Part shown: piece after piece, positions 34,822 through 43,579 of the stretch | Numbering within the stretch: position 1 is the stretch's first letter | How the letters are laid out: every line of letters begins with the position of its first letter | Origin: Sphingobacterium psychroaquaticum | GTDB taxonomy: Bacteria; Bacteroidota; Bacteroidia; Sphingobacteriales; Sphingobacteriaceae | DNA: 64,000 bases | Assembly (NCBI RefSeq): GCF_900177625.1 | Contig: NZ_FXAU01000002.1 | Location: forward strand, 209,707-273,706 | Direction: 5' to 3' | The notes under the pieces: generated by a model | What the model was told of the DNA's origin: nothing | The model's input: the letters and a program-made list of their open reading frames with translations, nothing else | Database searches by the model: none | Position numbers and translations under genes: made by a program

Positions 34822-36858
34822 TCACTCCATCACAGGAAAATCAACAACGTAAGTACGATTATCGCGCCAGGTGTCATACGTACTTTTTTGCGTCTCATTA
34901 ATCACAAATTTAAAACCTCTATAACGTCCATTAGACAAACTGTTATTGCAGATATTTTTTAATACTACACCCCTCTTTTCCGGCACTTCAACCGAACTGT
35001 GAATCATAATTTCATGGATCAAAACATCATAAATACCAAATGCATAAGCTTCATGGTGATCCACCTCCTCAGCAACTTTATAAGCAGCATAGCCATTCTT
35101 TTTACCACCCTCACTGCGATAAGCCGATTGATTCGGTGCATCATATGGACTTTCGCACTGAAAAAAATAAGTACGACCATATTCCCCATTCCATAACGTT
35201 TGATAGCCTTGGAAATGTTCGTTAAACAAGGCATAAATAGTCACGTAATCCCCATTTACCACTAATCCATTTTTTGCGGTGTTTATGTACCAACCCACGC
35301 TGCCTTTCACGCCATGGTCCGCCCGCCAGATCCAAAAGTGGTCCCCAATAATATCATTACTATGCAACAAGACCGTTTCTTCCACATGAACTTCACCTTC
35401 CCTAAATCCACCTACACGAAAAAACAAATCCGCTAATAGGGTTGGATTTTCGGCATGCCGATCTGCCGTCTTCTCCGTTCCCACCTGTAGCAAACTTTGC
35501 GAACTATAATGGGCATCAAACATCAATGAAGCAACGGTTACACCATCCACATCAGCAACCGTAATCGCTGTCGTTCCATTTTCTTTACCGGGAATCAACG
35601 TCGCAAGCCCCAAGCCCAGAACAATGGTATTCGGACGAGTCACCTGTAAGCTCTCCGACAGCTCATACATACCCGGTGTAAATAATAGGTGCTTACCACG
35701 TGCTAACTGCCCATTGATCTCAACAGCATCAACCCCAGGCTTAACCACATAAAAATCATCTAAAACATCAATAACCTCCCCTTCCCCCATGTCTCCGGCG
35801 GCATACGACACACCGATATGATTACGTTTTAATGCAGGTCGGAAAACCTTGTAACGCTGGTCTTGATCAAAAAAGAGAAACGGTTTTTCCCGAATAATAG
35901 GTGTATGTGGTAACACCGTAACATTCCCTCCTTTGTCCCAATTATTCGTATAACTAGCCTGATCCACAGAAGGACCAAACTCAACCCCTTGAAAACAATA
36001 ATTGTACTTGATTTCTTCGAAATTCCCACGCCCCTTGCCGAGGTATGAATTTCGAGTATACCATTGTTGCTGATTCTTTGAGCCAGCAGCACTCTCGAAG
36101 TAACAATCCGCGGTATATCCACCACTTACCCAACCATTTCCCCATTGATTTCGAACAACACGCGTGGAGTAAATACGTCGTAAAGGAGCCGCTTGCGATA
36201 CCGCCCATTTAAATGTCTCCTCTTCTACATACGTTTCTGGACCAATGACAGACAAATTTTCCGCTGATCGCCAAAAGGTACAAGTACCATTCCCATCAGC
36301 TAAATGTGGAGGGGTATGTATATTGGATAGTTGCACATCATACGGCGTATGCCCTAGTCCAGCGATCTGGACATAAAAGGGAACCTTCAATAATCCTGAT
36401 GCCCGATAGTCACCCTTTTTAAAGAAAATACCATAACGATTCGGGCTAAATTCCTTGCCAAACATACGTTCATGCAACGCATTTACCTCTTCTCCTATTT
36501 TTGAAGGATCATCAGACGCACTGTAGATAAATGTATTTGCCCCAAAAAGCTCGATCTCCAACCCTAAAAGTACAACCAAACGATCATCCACACATATCTG
36601 ATAATAATAGTTATATGGATTTTCCACGACCTTATTATCCGTGAAAATGGACTTTGTTGTCTTCCCAATCGTTTTGTAATGTCCAAACCTGCTCGAGGCT
36701 CGTTTAATCGTATAAGTTTTCGACTTGTTTACACCGTCAAGAGATCGACTAAAGTCTAATACAATCTTCCCATCTTTCAATGAAACGTCCCGCTGTTGTG
36801 CATACCCTAATAGCAGGGAAACAATAAAAAAAAGCGATAAAACAATCTTTTGTAGCAT
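34822..36858 (-). CDS. Secreted right-handed beta-helix protein, probable glycan-active enzyme
   Basis: 678 residues with signal peptide MLQKIVLSLFFIVSLLLGYAQQ. Residues about 25-115 look like a fibronectin-like beta domain. The rest has the short hydrophobic/Asn-rich turns of a parallel beta-helix (TIVLGLGLATLIPGKENGT, GVTVASLMFDAHYSSQSLLQ, DHFWIWRADHG, FNEHFQGYQTLWNGEYGR). Homologues are often named coagulation factor 5/8 or adenylyl cyclase-like in databases, which I consider misleading. The fold and GH30 and lyase neighbours suggest glycanase or lyase activity, perhaps of the GH55-like kind. I cannot name catalytic residues. It is the third gene of a minus-strand run, 30 bp after the lyase gene. 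Confidence 0.65.
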   Translation of the reverse strand: MLQKIVLSLFFIVSLLLGYAQQRDVSLKDGKIVLDFSRSLDGVNKSKTYTIKRASSRFGHYKTIGKTTKSIFTDNKVVENPYNYYYQICVDDRLVVLLGLEIELFGANTFIYSASDDPSKIGEEVNALHERMFGKEFSPNRYGIFFKKGDYRASGLLKVPFYVQIAGLGHTPYDVQLSNIHTPPHLADGNGTCTFWRSAENLSVIGPETYVEEETFKWAVSQAAPLRRIYSTRVVRNQWGNGWVSGGYTADCYFESAAGSKNQQQWYTRNSYLGKGRGNFEEIKYNYCFQGVEFGPSVDQASYTNNWDKGGNVTVLPHTPIIREKPFLFFDQDQRYKVFRPALKRNHIGVSYAAGDMGEGEVIDVLDDFYVVKPGVDAVEINGQLARGKHLLFTPGMYELSESLQVTRPNTIVLGLGLATLIPGKENGTTAITVADVDGVTVASLMFDAHYSSQSLLQVGTEKTADRHAENPTLLADLFFRVGGFREGEVHVEETVLLHSNDIIGDHFWIWRADHGVKGSVGWYINTAKNGLVVNGDYVTIYALFNEHFQGYQTLWNGEYGRTYFFQCESPYDAPNQSAYRSEGGKKNGYAAYKVAEEVDHHEAYAFGIYDVLIHEIMIHSSVEVPEKRGVVLKNICNNSLSNGRYRGFKFVINETQKSTYDTWRDNRTYVVDFPVME

Positions 36859-36888
36859 ATATACAGATACTATTTGAAATTTATTCCT

Positions 36889-38091
36889 TTAAAAACTTTC
36901 ACCATACAGGAGTCTCCACCTATCCGTCTCATTATGTTTCGCGTATTTCTGCGCAATTTCTTGATACCGATGCCGAGTAGGGGCTAGTTCGAAAATTCGG
37001 AACATCGTATGACACACATCTTGCTGCTTCGCTTCCCATCCGCTAATCTGTTGATAGGGCCAGCTACTCGCATTTTTCCCAATAAAGGATGCTAAATAAT
37101 CCATTGCCCCATAAATAGACCTCCCATCCACGGATTTTTCATCCAACAGATTCACGCCTAACTTTTGCGCCGTAGCACAAACATCCACCATATGGCTCAA
37201 ATTATACCAGGAGTAATGGTAAGCTAAGGTGCGCCACAACTCATTGGGCTGCTTCCCATCCGGCTCTATCTGTGCAAAGATCCGCTTCGTCGGAAAGTCA
37301 CGGATAATACGTCGTGCCCCATCCTCATCGCCTGAAAAAAGCAAGTACGTTATCAATTGTGCATCGTACGCTGTTGCGTGGTTATTCTTGGCATTATTTT
37401 CTTTCTTCCCCTGCTCACTCACTTGCAACCAATGCACAAAGTCGCTAAACCATTTTTTCAGTTCCACTTCATCGGCCTCGCTATAGTGTGCCGAAGTACG
37501 TAAAAGAGGAATACTGTTCAACATCCCAACAAAAGAATAGCTATCAATAAGCCCCTCTGGCCTTCCTTTTGAATCATCCCTCCCCGGAATAAACTGTGAA
37601 TATTCCAGATTAGGATTCATTTTTGTATCGCTATTCAAAAACCATATCTTCAATAAATCGAATGCTTTCTCCGCATATTTTTCGGACCCGCTATAAAAGA
37701 AAGCCAGCGACAACGTACTTACGGCATTACACATATTGCCTAGTGTGTTTCGATCATAATGGTTCAGCTCGGGGTTTGATTCCCCATCTTTGAATACATA
37801 CGGTAACCCATTTGACGTGCTGGGGTTTCGCCACCAGTAACGACTTAAGCTGACGTAGTCATGCTTATCCCCACTAGGTGCTATACCCTTCTTGTATACA
37901 ACGGAATACGAACCTTTCCGCACCTCCTCCTCGGCTTGCACAATTAATGCCCGGTACGCAGGAGCATAAAACGGCGATTTTTTCTTTTGTTTAATACTTT
38001 CCATGTTCTCTTTCTGCCAAAGCCACTGTGCTTCCACACCGGTTGAGACACATAGAAAAACCAAAATAAACACACAATATTTAGTACGCAT
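36889..38091 (-). CDS. Alginate-lyase-fold polysaccharide lyase (PL5/PL38-like)
   Basis: 400 residues with signal peptide to about residue 21. The alpha-helical toroid signature runs through RYWWRNPSTSNGLPYVFKDG (in part), YDRNTLGNMCNAVSTLSLAFFYSG (in part) and KNNHATAYDAQ at about 235-245. The Asn-His pair there is the expected charge neutraliser and catalytic site, with LWRTLAYHYSWYNL following. Family members cleave uronic-acid polymers such as alginate or glucuronan by beta-elimination. It lies 16 bp from the GH30 gene, so the two are co-transcribed. Substrate identity is open. Confidence 0.82.
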   Translation of the reverse strand: MRTKYCVFILVFLCVSTGVEAQWLWQKENMESIKQKKKSPFYAPAYRALIVQAEEEVRKGSYSVVYKKGIAPSGDKHDYVSLSRYWWRNPSTSNGLPYVFKDGESNPELNHYDRNTLGNMCNAVSTLSLAFFYSGSEKYAEKAFDLLKIWFLNSDTKMNPNLEYSQFIPGRDDSKGRPEGLIDSYSFVGMLNSIPLLRTSAHYSEADEVELKKWFSDFVHWLQVSEQGKKENNAKNNHATAYDAQLITYLLFSGDEDGARRIIRDFPTKRIFAQIEPDGKQPNELWRTLAYHYSWYNLSHMVDVCATAQKLGVNLLDEKSVDGRSIYGAMDYLASFIGKNASSWPYQQISGWEAKQQDVCHTMFRIFELAPTRHRYQEIAQKYAKHNETDRWRLLYGESF

Positions 38092-38107
38092 CCGCTTTCT
38101 ATCTTAA

Positions 38108-39613
38108 TTAACCTTTCCATAAATAAGAAACAACAGATTTTGCCGGTACGGTATAAGAAAAGCGCGTTGCTTTATCAACCACCGAAATAGTCCGAGCCTC
38201 CTTGCTTTTATTCAGCAAAACGAGCGCAATCGAACCGTCCTTATTTTCAAAACCCGTATACACCAACTCCTCGTCCCCCATACCAGTACTACCGATCCGT
38301 ACAGCTCCAGGTTTAACAACCACCGAAAGATGACTAATAACATAGTAGTGCGAGTTTTTGGTAATTGTTTTATAATCTTTTCGATCGATATCAACCGCCC
38401 CGTAACAGGTTTTACAACCTCCTTCTCGCCATGGCCCACGATCAGAATCCAGCATTAAATTCCAAACCATCACGCCCGCACACCAATTATTGACCGTTCC
38501 TAGACCAACCTCTTCCATATCCTCGATCAAGCGTTTATCAAAATCTCGACCATGGTTCCATGTTCCGATCGATGTCTCCGTAAAAAGAAGCTGCTTATCA
38601 GGTCGACGATCATGAACCCGCAAAAGCTCCTGTCTATTGCCGCCATAATTATGATAAGCTGCACCTGTTATATACTGAGCCGCTGCATCATCTTCATAAA
38701 TATGCAAAGGGTAACCTTGCTGGTCCGCCATATTATCGTAGTTATAGTTATGATCGAAGGCAAATATTTTCGTACGAAGTCCTGTCTTTTTTAACTGAGG
38801 CCCTAATGCTGATTTTATAAAATCCCGTTGCTCCAACCACCCCATAAATAGCGATGCCGAATTACGTCTATTTAAGGGTTCATTCTGTGGGGTAATAGCA
38901 AAAATATCAATCCCTTCTTGTTGAAAAGCTTCAATCCATCGCACAAAATAGATCGCATAATCCTGATAATATTTGGGATTAAGGTGGCCACTCGTCCAAG
39001 AATGGAAAGGGTTTAGGTCAGTAAGGTTATCGACTTTCATCCATTGAGGACTTGTCCATGGTGAGCCTAAGATTTTTATCGTAGGGTTGATGGCAAGAAT
39101 TTCCTTTAGCACAGGTATCACGTATTGGAGCTCTTCCTCTTGCAACGCAAAATTCTCGATCCCTTCTGCATCGCAACACGTATATTCACTGAGCGAGAAA
39201 TCAGAACACCCGATAGCGATACGAATATAACTATGCCCATATCCTGCAACAGGATCAAAAGTCTCCCTCAAAAACTGGGTGCGCGACTTCTTATCCATCT
39301 TTAACAAATTATAACATGTCGATCCAGTCACTGCAGCACCAAAGCCATCCATTTCCTGAAATCGTGTATTCCGATCAAGATGGATTGTCGTCCTACTGCT
39401 TAAGGAGTTTGCTTTAAAGGTTACTCGTTTTAGTTCATGCGATCTCGTATTTGTTGTTACATAAGCTTCCACCTCTCCTTTACCTAATCCATCAACCGCA
39501 AAAACCGGATGATAAATAGACAATAAAAAGGTGAATAGAATCGAAAGACCGATTAGATACGGGCGTACAATAAGGTGACAACACAATAGATTGTAGAAAT
39601 TTAGAATTCTCAT
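38108..39613 (-). CDS. Glycoside hydrolase family 30 enzyme
   Basis: 501 residues with an N-terminal membrane-inserting signal (about 15-40). The (beta/alpha)8 barrel shows the family hallmarks: QEMDGFGAAVTGS, Glu 245 in ITPQNEPLNRR as acid/base and Glu 346 in LLFTETSIGTW as nucleophile, with SPWTSPQWMK before them. A C-terminal beta domain completes the protein. GH30 covers glucosylceramidase, beta-1,6-glucanase and xylanase activities; the layout resembles the glucanase/glucosylceramidase side. It is the first gene of the minus-strand run and diverges from SusC/SusD across 728 bp. Confidence 0.9.
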   Translation of the reverse strand: MRILNFYNLLCCHLIVRPYLIGLSILFTFLLSIYHPVFAVDGLGKGEVEAYVTTNTRSHELKRVTFKANSLSSRTTIHLDRNTRFQEMDGFGAAVTGSTCYNLLKMDKKSRTQFLRETFDPVAGYGHSYIRIAIGCSDFSLSEYTCCDAEGIENFALQEEELQYVIPVLKEILAINPTIKILGSPWTSPQWMKVDNLTDLNPFHSWTSGHLNPKYYQDYAIYFVRWIEAFQQEGIDIFAITPQNEPLNRRNSASLFMGWLEQRDFIKSALGPQLKKTGLRTKIFAFDHNYNYDNMADQQGYPLHIYEDDAAAQYITGAAYHNYGGNRQELLRVHDRRPDKQLLFTETSIGTWNHGRDFDKRLIEDMEEVGLGTVNNWCAGVMVWNLMLDSDRGPWREGGCKTCYGAVDIDRKDYKTITKNSHYYVISHLSVVVKPGAVRIGSTGMGDEELVYTGFENKDGSIALVLLNKSKEARTISVVDKATRFSYTVPAKSVVSYLWKG

Positions 39614-40247
39614 AAAAGGTTTAGATTATACTATTCTCGGGCAAGTATTTTTTTTGCAGCCCACTTGATTACAAATTTATTCTTTCAAACAGTTCAAAAA
39701 ATCCAAAGGATTAAAAAATGAGATTTCCACTTACCGAACAAAACCATAAACTACTAAAAAACAACATGTTAAAAATAAAAGATCGCAGTGAAAAAGTAGT
39801 TAATTTATAACCAATTCCATAAAAAGAGGGTATTTATCCATCCTCATGACGCCCTGGTAAATTTCGATTTTTTACTTAAAAAGAACCCTTACATCCACTT
39901 TTTCAACGAGCACACAAAAACATAAATTACTCATAACAAGACGATTAAGCAAAAACAACAGTCCCACACATCTCACTTTTGAATGCCCCCCCTATTATTT
40001 AGAGCCCTTTACTAATAGATTTGTCCTGTTACAATTGTATTCCGCGACCATGGCCATGCAGAAACAAACGAACCAGTAAAACCAAACTTATAAATCAAAA
40101 TCTAATCATGATGTAACAATTACACACGAAGTCTCGGGTAGTTGTATCGTATTTAACGACACATAACGCCCCAACAAGGATGCATTTGGAAGTGCTTCCC
40201 TCTAAAATCACAAAACAAAAAAACCTGCTAACCAACTTATCGCTATC
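39614..40247. other. Long divergent intergenic region
   Basis: This 634-bp stretch is AT-rich with stops in all frames and holds no convincing gene or RNA. A TAAATTTG element on the minus strand (39679-39672) could serve GH30. A TAGATTTG (40016-40023) could serve the plus side, but has no -33 partner at the right distance. It is long for a divergent promoter region and may hold regulator sites for the DUF6377 protein. Confidence 0.5.
39672..39679 (-). promoter_or_regulatory. -7 promoter element for the GH30 run
   Basis: Minus-strand TAAATTTG fits TAnnTTTG and lies 59 bp before the GH30 start. TTTG tetramers occur upstream, but at 15 and 24 nt rather than the preferred 19-21. Confidence 0.4.
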
Positions 40248-40337
40248 ATGAGAATTAAAAAAATCACGTCCGTTAGCTCCTCGGATTATGAGGTGTCGAA
40301 AAGAAGATCAAACTATCTGGAACAAGCAGTAAACTGA
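40248..40337 (+). CDS. Possible 29-residue leader peptide upstream of susC
   Basis: A short ORF (MRIKKITSVSSSDYEVSKRR then SNYLEQAVN) ending 4 bp before the susC ATG. It begins with a basic MRIKK start but has no hydrophobic core. The tight spacing to susC would allow translational coupling. It is the only ATG-started ORF in the leader that reaches susC. It could equally be chance; conservation would decide. Confidence 0.35.
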   Translation: MRIKKITSVSSSDYEVSKRRSNYLEQAVN

Positions 40338-40341
40338 AATT

Positions 40342-43300
40342 ATGAAAACAAAAAAAACAGCAAAAAAAATGTTTACACGAAATTCGCTCGTTTGGAAACT
40401 ACTATTTCTATTCTTGCTTTCGGGAATATCATTTGGTTTATCTGCCCAGGAAGTAAAAGTATCGGGGTTGGTTACCGATGCCAAAGGGAACCCTGTAACA
40501 GGCGTAACCGTATCCATCAAGAATCAGACAAATCACCAAACCAACACCAGCTCCTCGGGGCAATACAGCATACAGGCATCCCCTGGGGATATCCTGACAT
40601 TCACCTATATTGGTTACCAAACAGAAGAACGCCCCCTAAAAGCAAATGAAAATATCGTCAATATCCGATTGACAGAGAGCGCTGCAGATCTTGACGAGGT
40701 CGTCGTAGTGGGGTATGGTCAGCAAAAAAAGACAAGTGTCGTTTCTTCCATCAGTACAATTTCTGCTAAAGAACTCGCGGTAACAGGCCGCGGATTATCC
40801 AATTCATTAGCCGGCAAATTACCGGGTATTATCGCCATACAACCATCCGGTGAGCCCGGATACGACGACTCCAACTTCTGGATACGAGGTATGAGCTCCT
40901 TTGCTGGTGGAACAAGCCCACTCATTATCATCGATGGAATACCACGAAGCAAAGCCGATATGAGCAATATTCCAGTTGAAGATATCGAAAGTTTCTCGGT
41001 ACTTAAGGATGCCGCGGCAACAGCTGTATTCGGTGCCGAAGGGGCTAACGGCGTAGTGATTGTCACAACAAAACGAGGAATGCCGCAAAAGACGATGATA
41101 TCGACCGATCTACAGCATGCGATTCGTACCCCATTACGCTTGCCAAAATCACTGGACTCTTACCAGACATTAAAACTATACAATGAAGCTACATGGAATG
41201 AAAAGGGAAACCCGACGTCCGGCTGGTTACCAACCTATGATGATAATACCTTAGAAAAATATCGCACGAACATTGATCCCGATCTTTATCCGAACACCGA
41301 TTGGTTAGATCTTTTAAAACCCAATACAAATGTTTCGCGATACACCGTTAATTTCCGCGGTGGAGGTGATCGCGTACGCTTCTTTACATCGGGCGCTTAT
41401 TATACCGAAGATGGTTTATACAAAAGTAATACCGTCGAAAACTACAACGCCAATCTAAAATACGAACGGTTTAACCTCCGCTCAAATATTGATATGGACT
41501 TGACCAATACCACAAAGATGTCGGTAGATCTTGCTGGTTATTTTGTAAAACAAAATGCGCCAATCGCCACCGCCGACCAGTTGTGGAGCATTATTACCCT
41601 CTCTCCCCGCTATCTTTTTCCGATGATGTATTCCGATGGTACGTTTTCCGAACACCCAATGTATTCGGCAGGAAATGTCGGAACCGGTGAACGAGCAAAC
41701 CCATACAATATGCTAAACAATATGGGATACAGCCGCAATCAAGAAGTAACGTTACAATCCAAGGTTAACCTCGTGCAACAGCTCGATGTGCTGACCAAAG
41801 GATTATCATGGCGAGGTGCGGTGGGCTTTGACAACCTTTCACAGGGGCGAACAAACAGAACGAAAGAAGCACGCTCTTACTACGCGAACTCCCGCGATGA
41901 CAATGGCAACCTAATCTTTGGTCAGATTCGAGGGGGAGCGGCTTTATCGAACCCCGCATCTGCAGGAAGTTCGGGAGAACGAAACATATACCTGGAAACC
42001 GCGCTCGATTATAAACGAACAATCAACCTCCATGATGTAACAGGTTTACTATTATACAATCAAAAAGAACGTCAATATCAAAATAGAACGGACGGCCTCG
42101 ATATGCTTCCTTTTCGTAAACAAAGTCTCGTAGCTCGCGGAACATATGGTTTCGACAACCGCTATCTCTTGGAAGCCAGTATGGGGATGACAGGTAGCGA
42201 AAACTTTGCAGAAGGAAACCGTTGGGGAATTTTTCCTTCCGTAGGTGCAGCCTGGTGGGTAAGCAACGAAAAATTCTGGGAGCCCATCGAAAAGACCGTT
42301 AGTAAGCTAAAGTTTCGTGTCTCTTACGGTCGCGTTGGAAACGATATCGTTTCGGCTGACCTAACACGTTTTCCATATCGGGAGAAACTTAATGAAGGAA
42401 GTTCGGGCTATAATTACAGTTGGACCGGGGGAGCAGGTGTAGGCAACAGTGGCCAAGGATCAGGTAGTCCCGGAGCGGGGATAATAGAAAATGACTATTA
42501 CACACCGACCTTGAAGTGGGAAGAAGAGGACAAATTTAATACCGGGATCGACATTGGTCTCTTTGGTAACCGAATCGACGCAACGATCGACTTTTTTTAC
42601 AATCAACGGAAAGATATATTAATACGCCGTAACACCGTACCTACGGCCGCTGGTTTACGCGTTAATCCCGTACAGAATTTTGGCCGCACGAACAACCGAG
42701 GCTTCGATTTTAACGTGACAGGAACACAAAAAATCAATCAGGTAAATTTGGGTGTACGCGTTAATTACACCTACTCTAAAAACAAAATTATGGAGTACGA
42801 TGAAATTACACCATCGTTCCCGTACCAATCTTACACCGGCCAGCGTATAGGACAACCGTTTATGTATATATCTCAGGGCTTATATACGCCAGATGATTTT
42901 ATCATCACACGCAATGGTAATGGGGGCGAAACCTACCAGTTAAAACCAGATCTTCCAGATCCACGCTTTGCTGTCGCTCCCGGTGATATAAAATACCTGG
43001 ATCTCAATGGAGACGGCATCATAGACAACTACGATCAAACGTATAATAACGGGTACTTTTCCGCAAGTGCACCGGGAATCGTTTATGGATTCGGATTAAC
43101 AGCAGACTGGAAAGGATTTACAGCCGGCATCTTTTTCCAGGGAGCGGGTCAGTTTTCGACCAATCTCTTAGGAAAAACAGAGAATTTCTTCCCCTTCCAA
43201 CGTTCCATTACCGATGCTGCACTTCGCGAAGAAGCAACAAATCGCTGGACACACCTAGACCCATACAATCAGGATGTTCTTTTCCCAAGACTTAGCACCG

Positions 43301-43566
43301 CAAACAATGGCAACAATACACGCACCAGTACCTGGTGGTATCGCGATGCCTCCTATATACGTTTGAAAAATATAGAATTGGGATATACCGTAAAGTCTGA
43401 CTGGGTGAAAAAGATGCATATAAATGCAGTGCGCCTATATCTGCAAGGAGAAAACTTACACACCTGGGACAAAGTAAAGTTCTGGGATCCTGAAGTAACA
43501 GCACGCTCTGGGTCACGCTACCCGATCAGTTCGACATGGACTTTTGGTTTGAACGCAACATTTTAA
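40342..43566 (+). CDS. SusC/RagA TonB-dependent transporter (GH30/lyase locus)
   Basis: 1074 residues. Signal peptide SLVWKLLFLFLLSGISFGLSAQ (about 15-36, written in part), carboxypeptidase regulatory-like domain at about 38-115 (VSGLVTDAKGNPVTGVTV), LDEVVVVGYGQQKK, plug with SFSVLKDAAATAVFGAEGANG (in part) and a barrel ending SSTWTFGLNATF. It has no STN domain. It is followed after 13 bp by its SusD. The divergent GH30, lyase and beta-helix genes indicate an acidic or beta-linked glycan ligand, which is an inference. Confidence 0.95.
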   Translation: MKTKKTAKKMFTRNSLVWKLLFLFLLSGISFGLSAQEVKVSGLVTDAKGNPVTGVTVSIKNQTNHQTNTSSSGQYSIQASPGDILTFTYIGYQTEERPLKANENIVNIRLTESAADLDEVVVVGYGQQKKTSVVSSISTISAKELAVTGRGLSNSLAGKLPGIIAIQPSGEPGYDDSNFWIRGMSSFAGGTSPLIIIDGIPRSKADMSNIPVEDIESFSVLKDAAATAVFGAEGANGVVIVTTKRGMPQKTMISTDLQHAIRTPLRLPKSLDSYQTLKLYNEATWNEKGNPTSGWLPTYDDNTLEKYRTNIDPDLYPNTDWLDLLKPNTNVSRYTVNFRGGGDRVRFFTSGAYYTEDGLYKSNTVENYNANLKYERFNLRSNIDMDLTNTTKMSVDLAGYFVKQNAPIATADQLWSIITLSPRYLFPMMYSDGTFSEHPMYSAGNVGTGERANPYNMLNNMGYSRNQEVTLQSKVNLVQQLDVLTKGLSWRGAVGFDNLSQGRTNRTKEARSYYANSRDDNGNLIFGQIRGGAALSNPASAGSSGERNIYLETALDYKRTINLHDVTGLLLYNQKERQYQNRTDGLDMLPFRKQSLVARGTYGFDNRYLLEASMGMTGSENFAEGNRWGIFPSVGAAWWVSNEKFWEPIEKTVSKLKFRVSYGRVGNDIVSADLTRFPYREKLNEGSSGYNYSWTGGAGVGNSGQGSGSPGAGIIENDYYTPTLKWEEEDKFNTGIDIGLFGNRIDATIDFFYNQRKDILIRRNTVPTAAGLRVNPVQNFGRTNNRGFDFNVTGTQKINQVNLGVRVNYTYSKNKIMEYDEITPSFPYQSYTGQRIGQPFMYISQGLYTPDDFIITRNGNGGETYQLKPDLPDPRFAVAPGDIKYLDLNGDGIIDNYDQTYNNGYFSASAPGIVYGFGLTADWKGFTAGIFFQGAGQFSTNLLGKTENFFPFQRSITDAALREEATNRWTHLDPYNQDVLFPRLSTANNGNNTRTSTWWYRDASYIRLKNIELGYTVKSDWVKKMHINAVRLYLQGENLHTWDKVKFWDPEVTARSGSRYPISSTWTFGLNATF

Positions 43567-43579
43567 CACGATTTAAACG

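Noticed and set aside
40016..40023. TAGATTTG as susC promoter
   Set aside because: No -33 partner within 17-23 nt; it lies more than 300 bp from susC.
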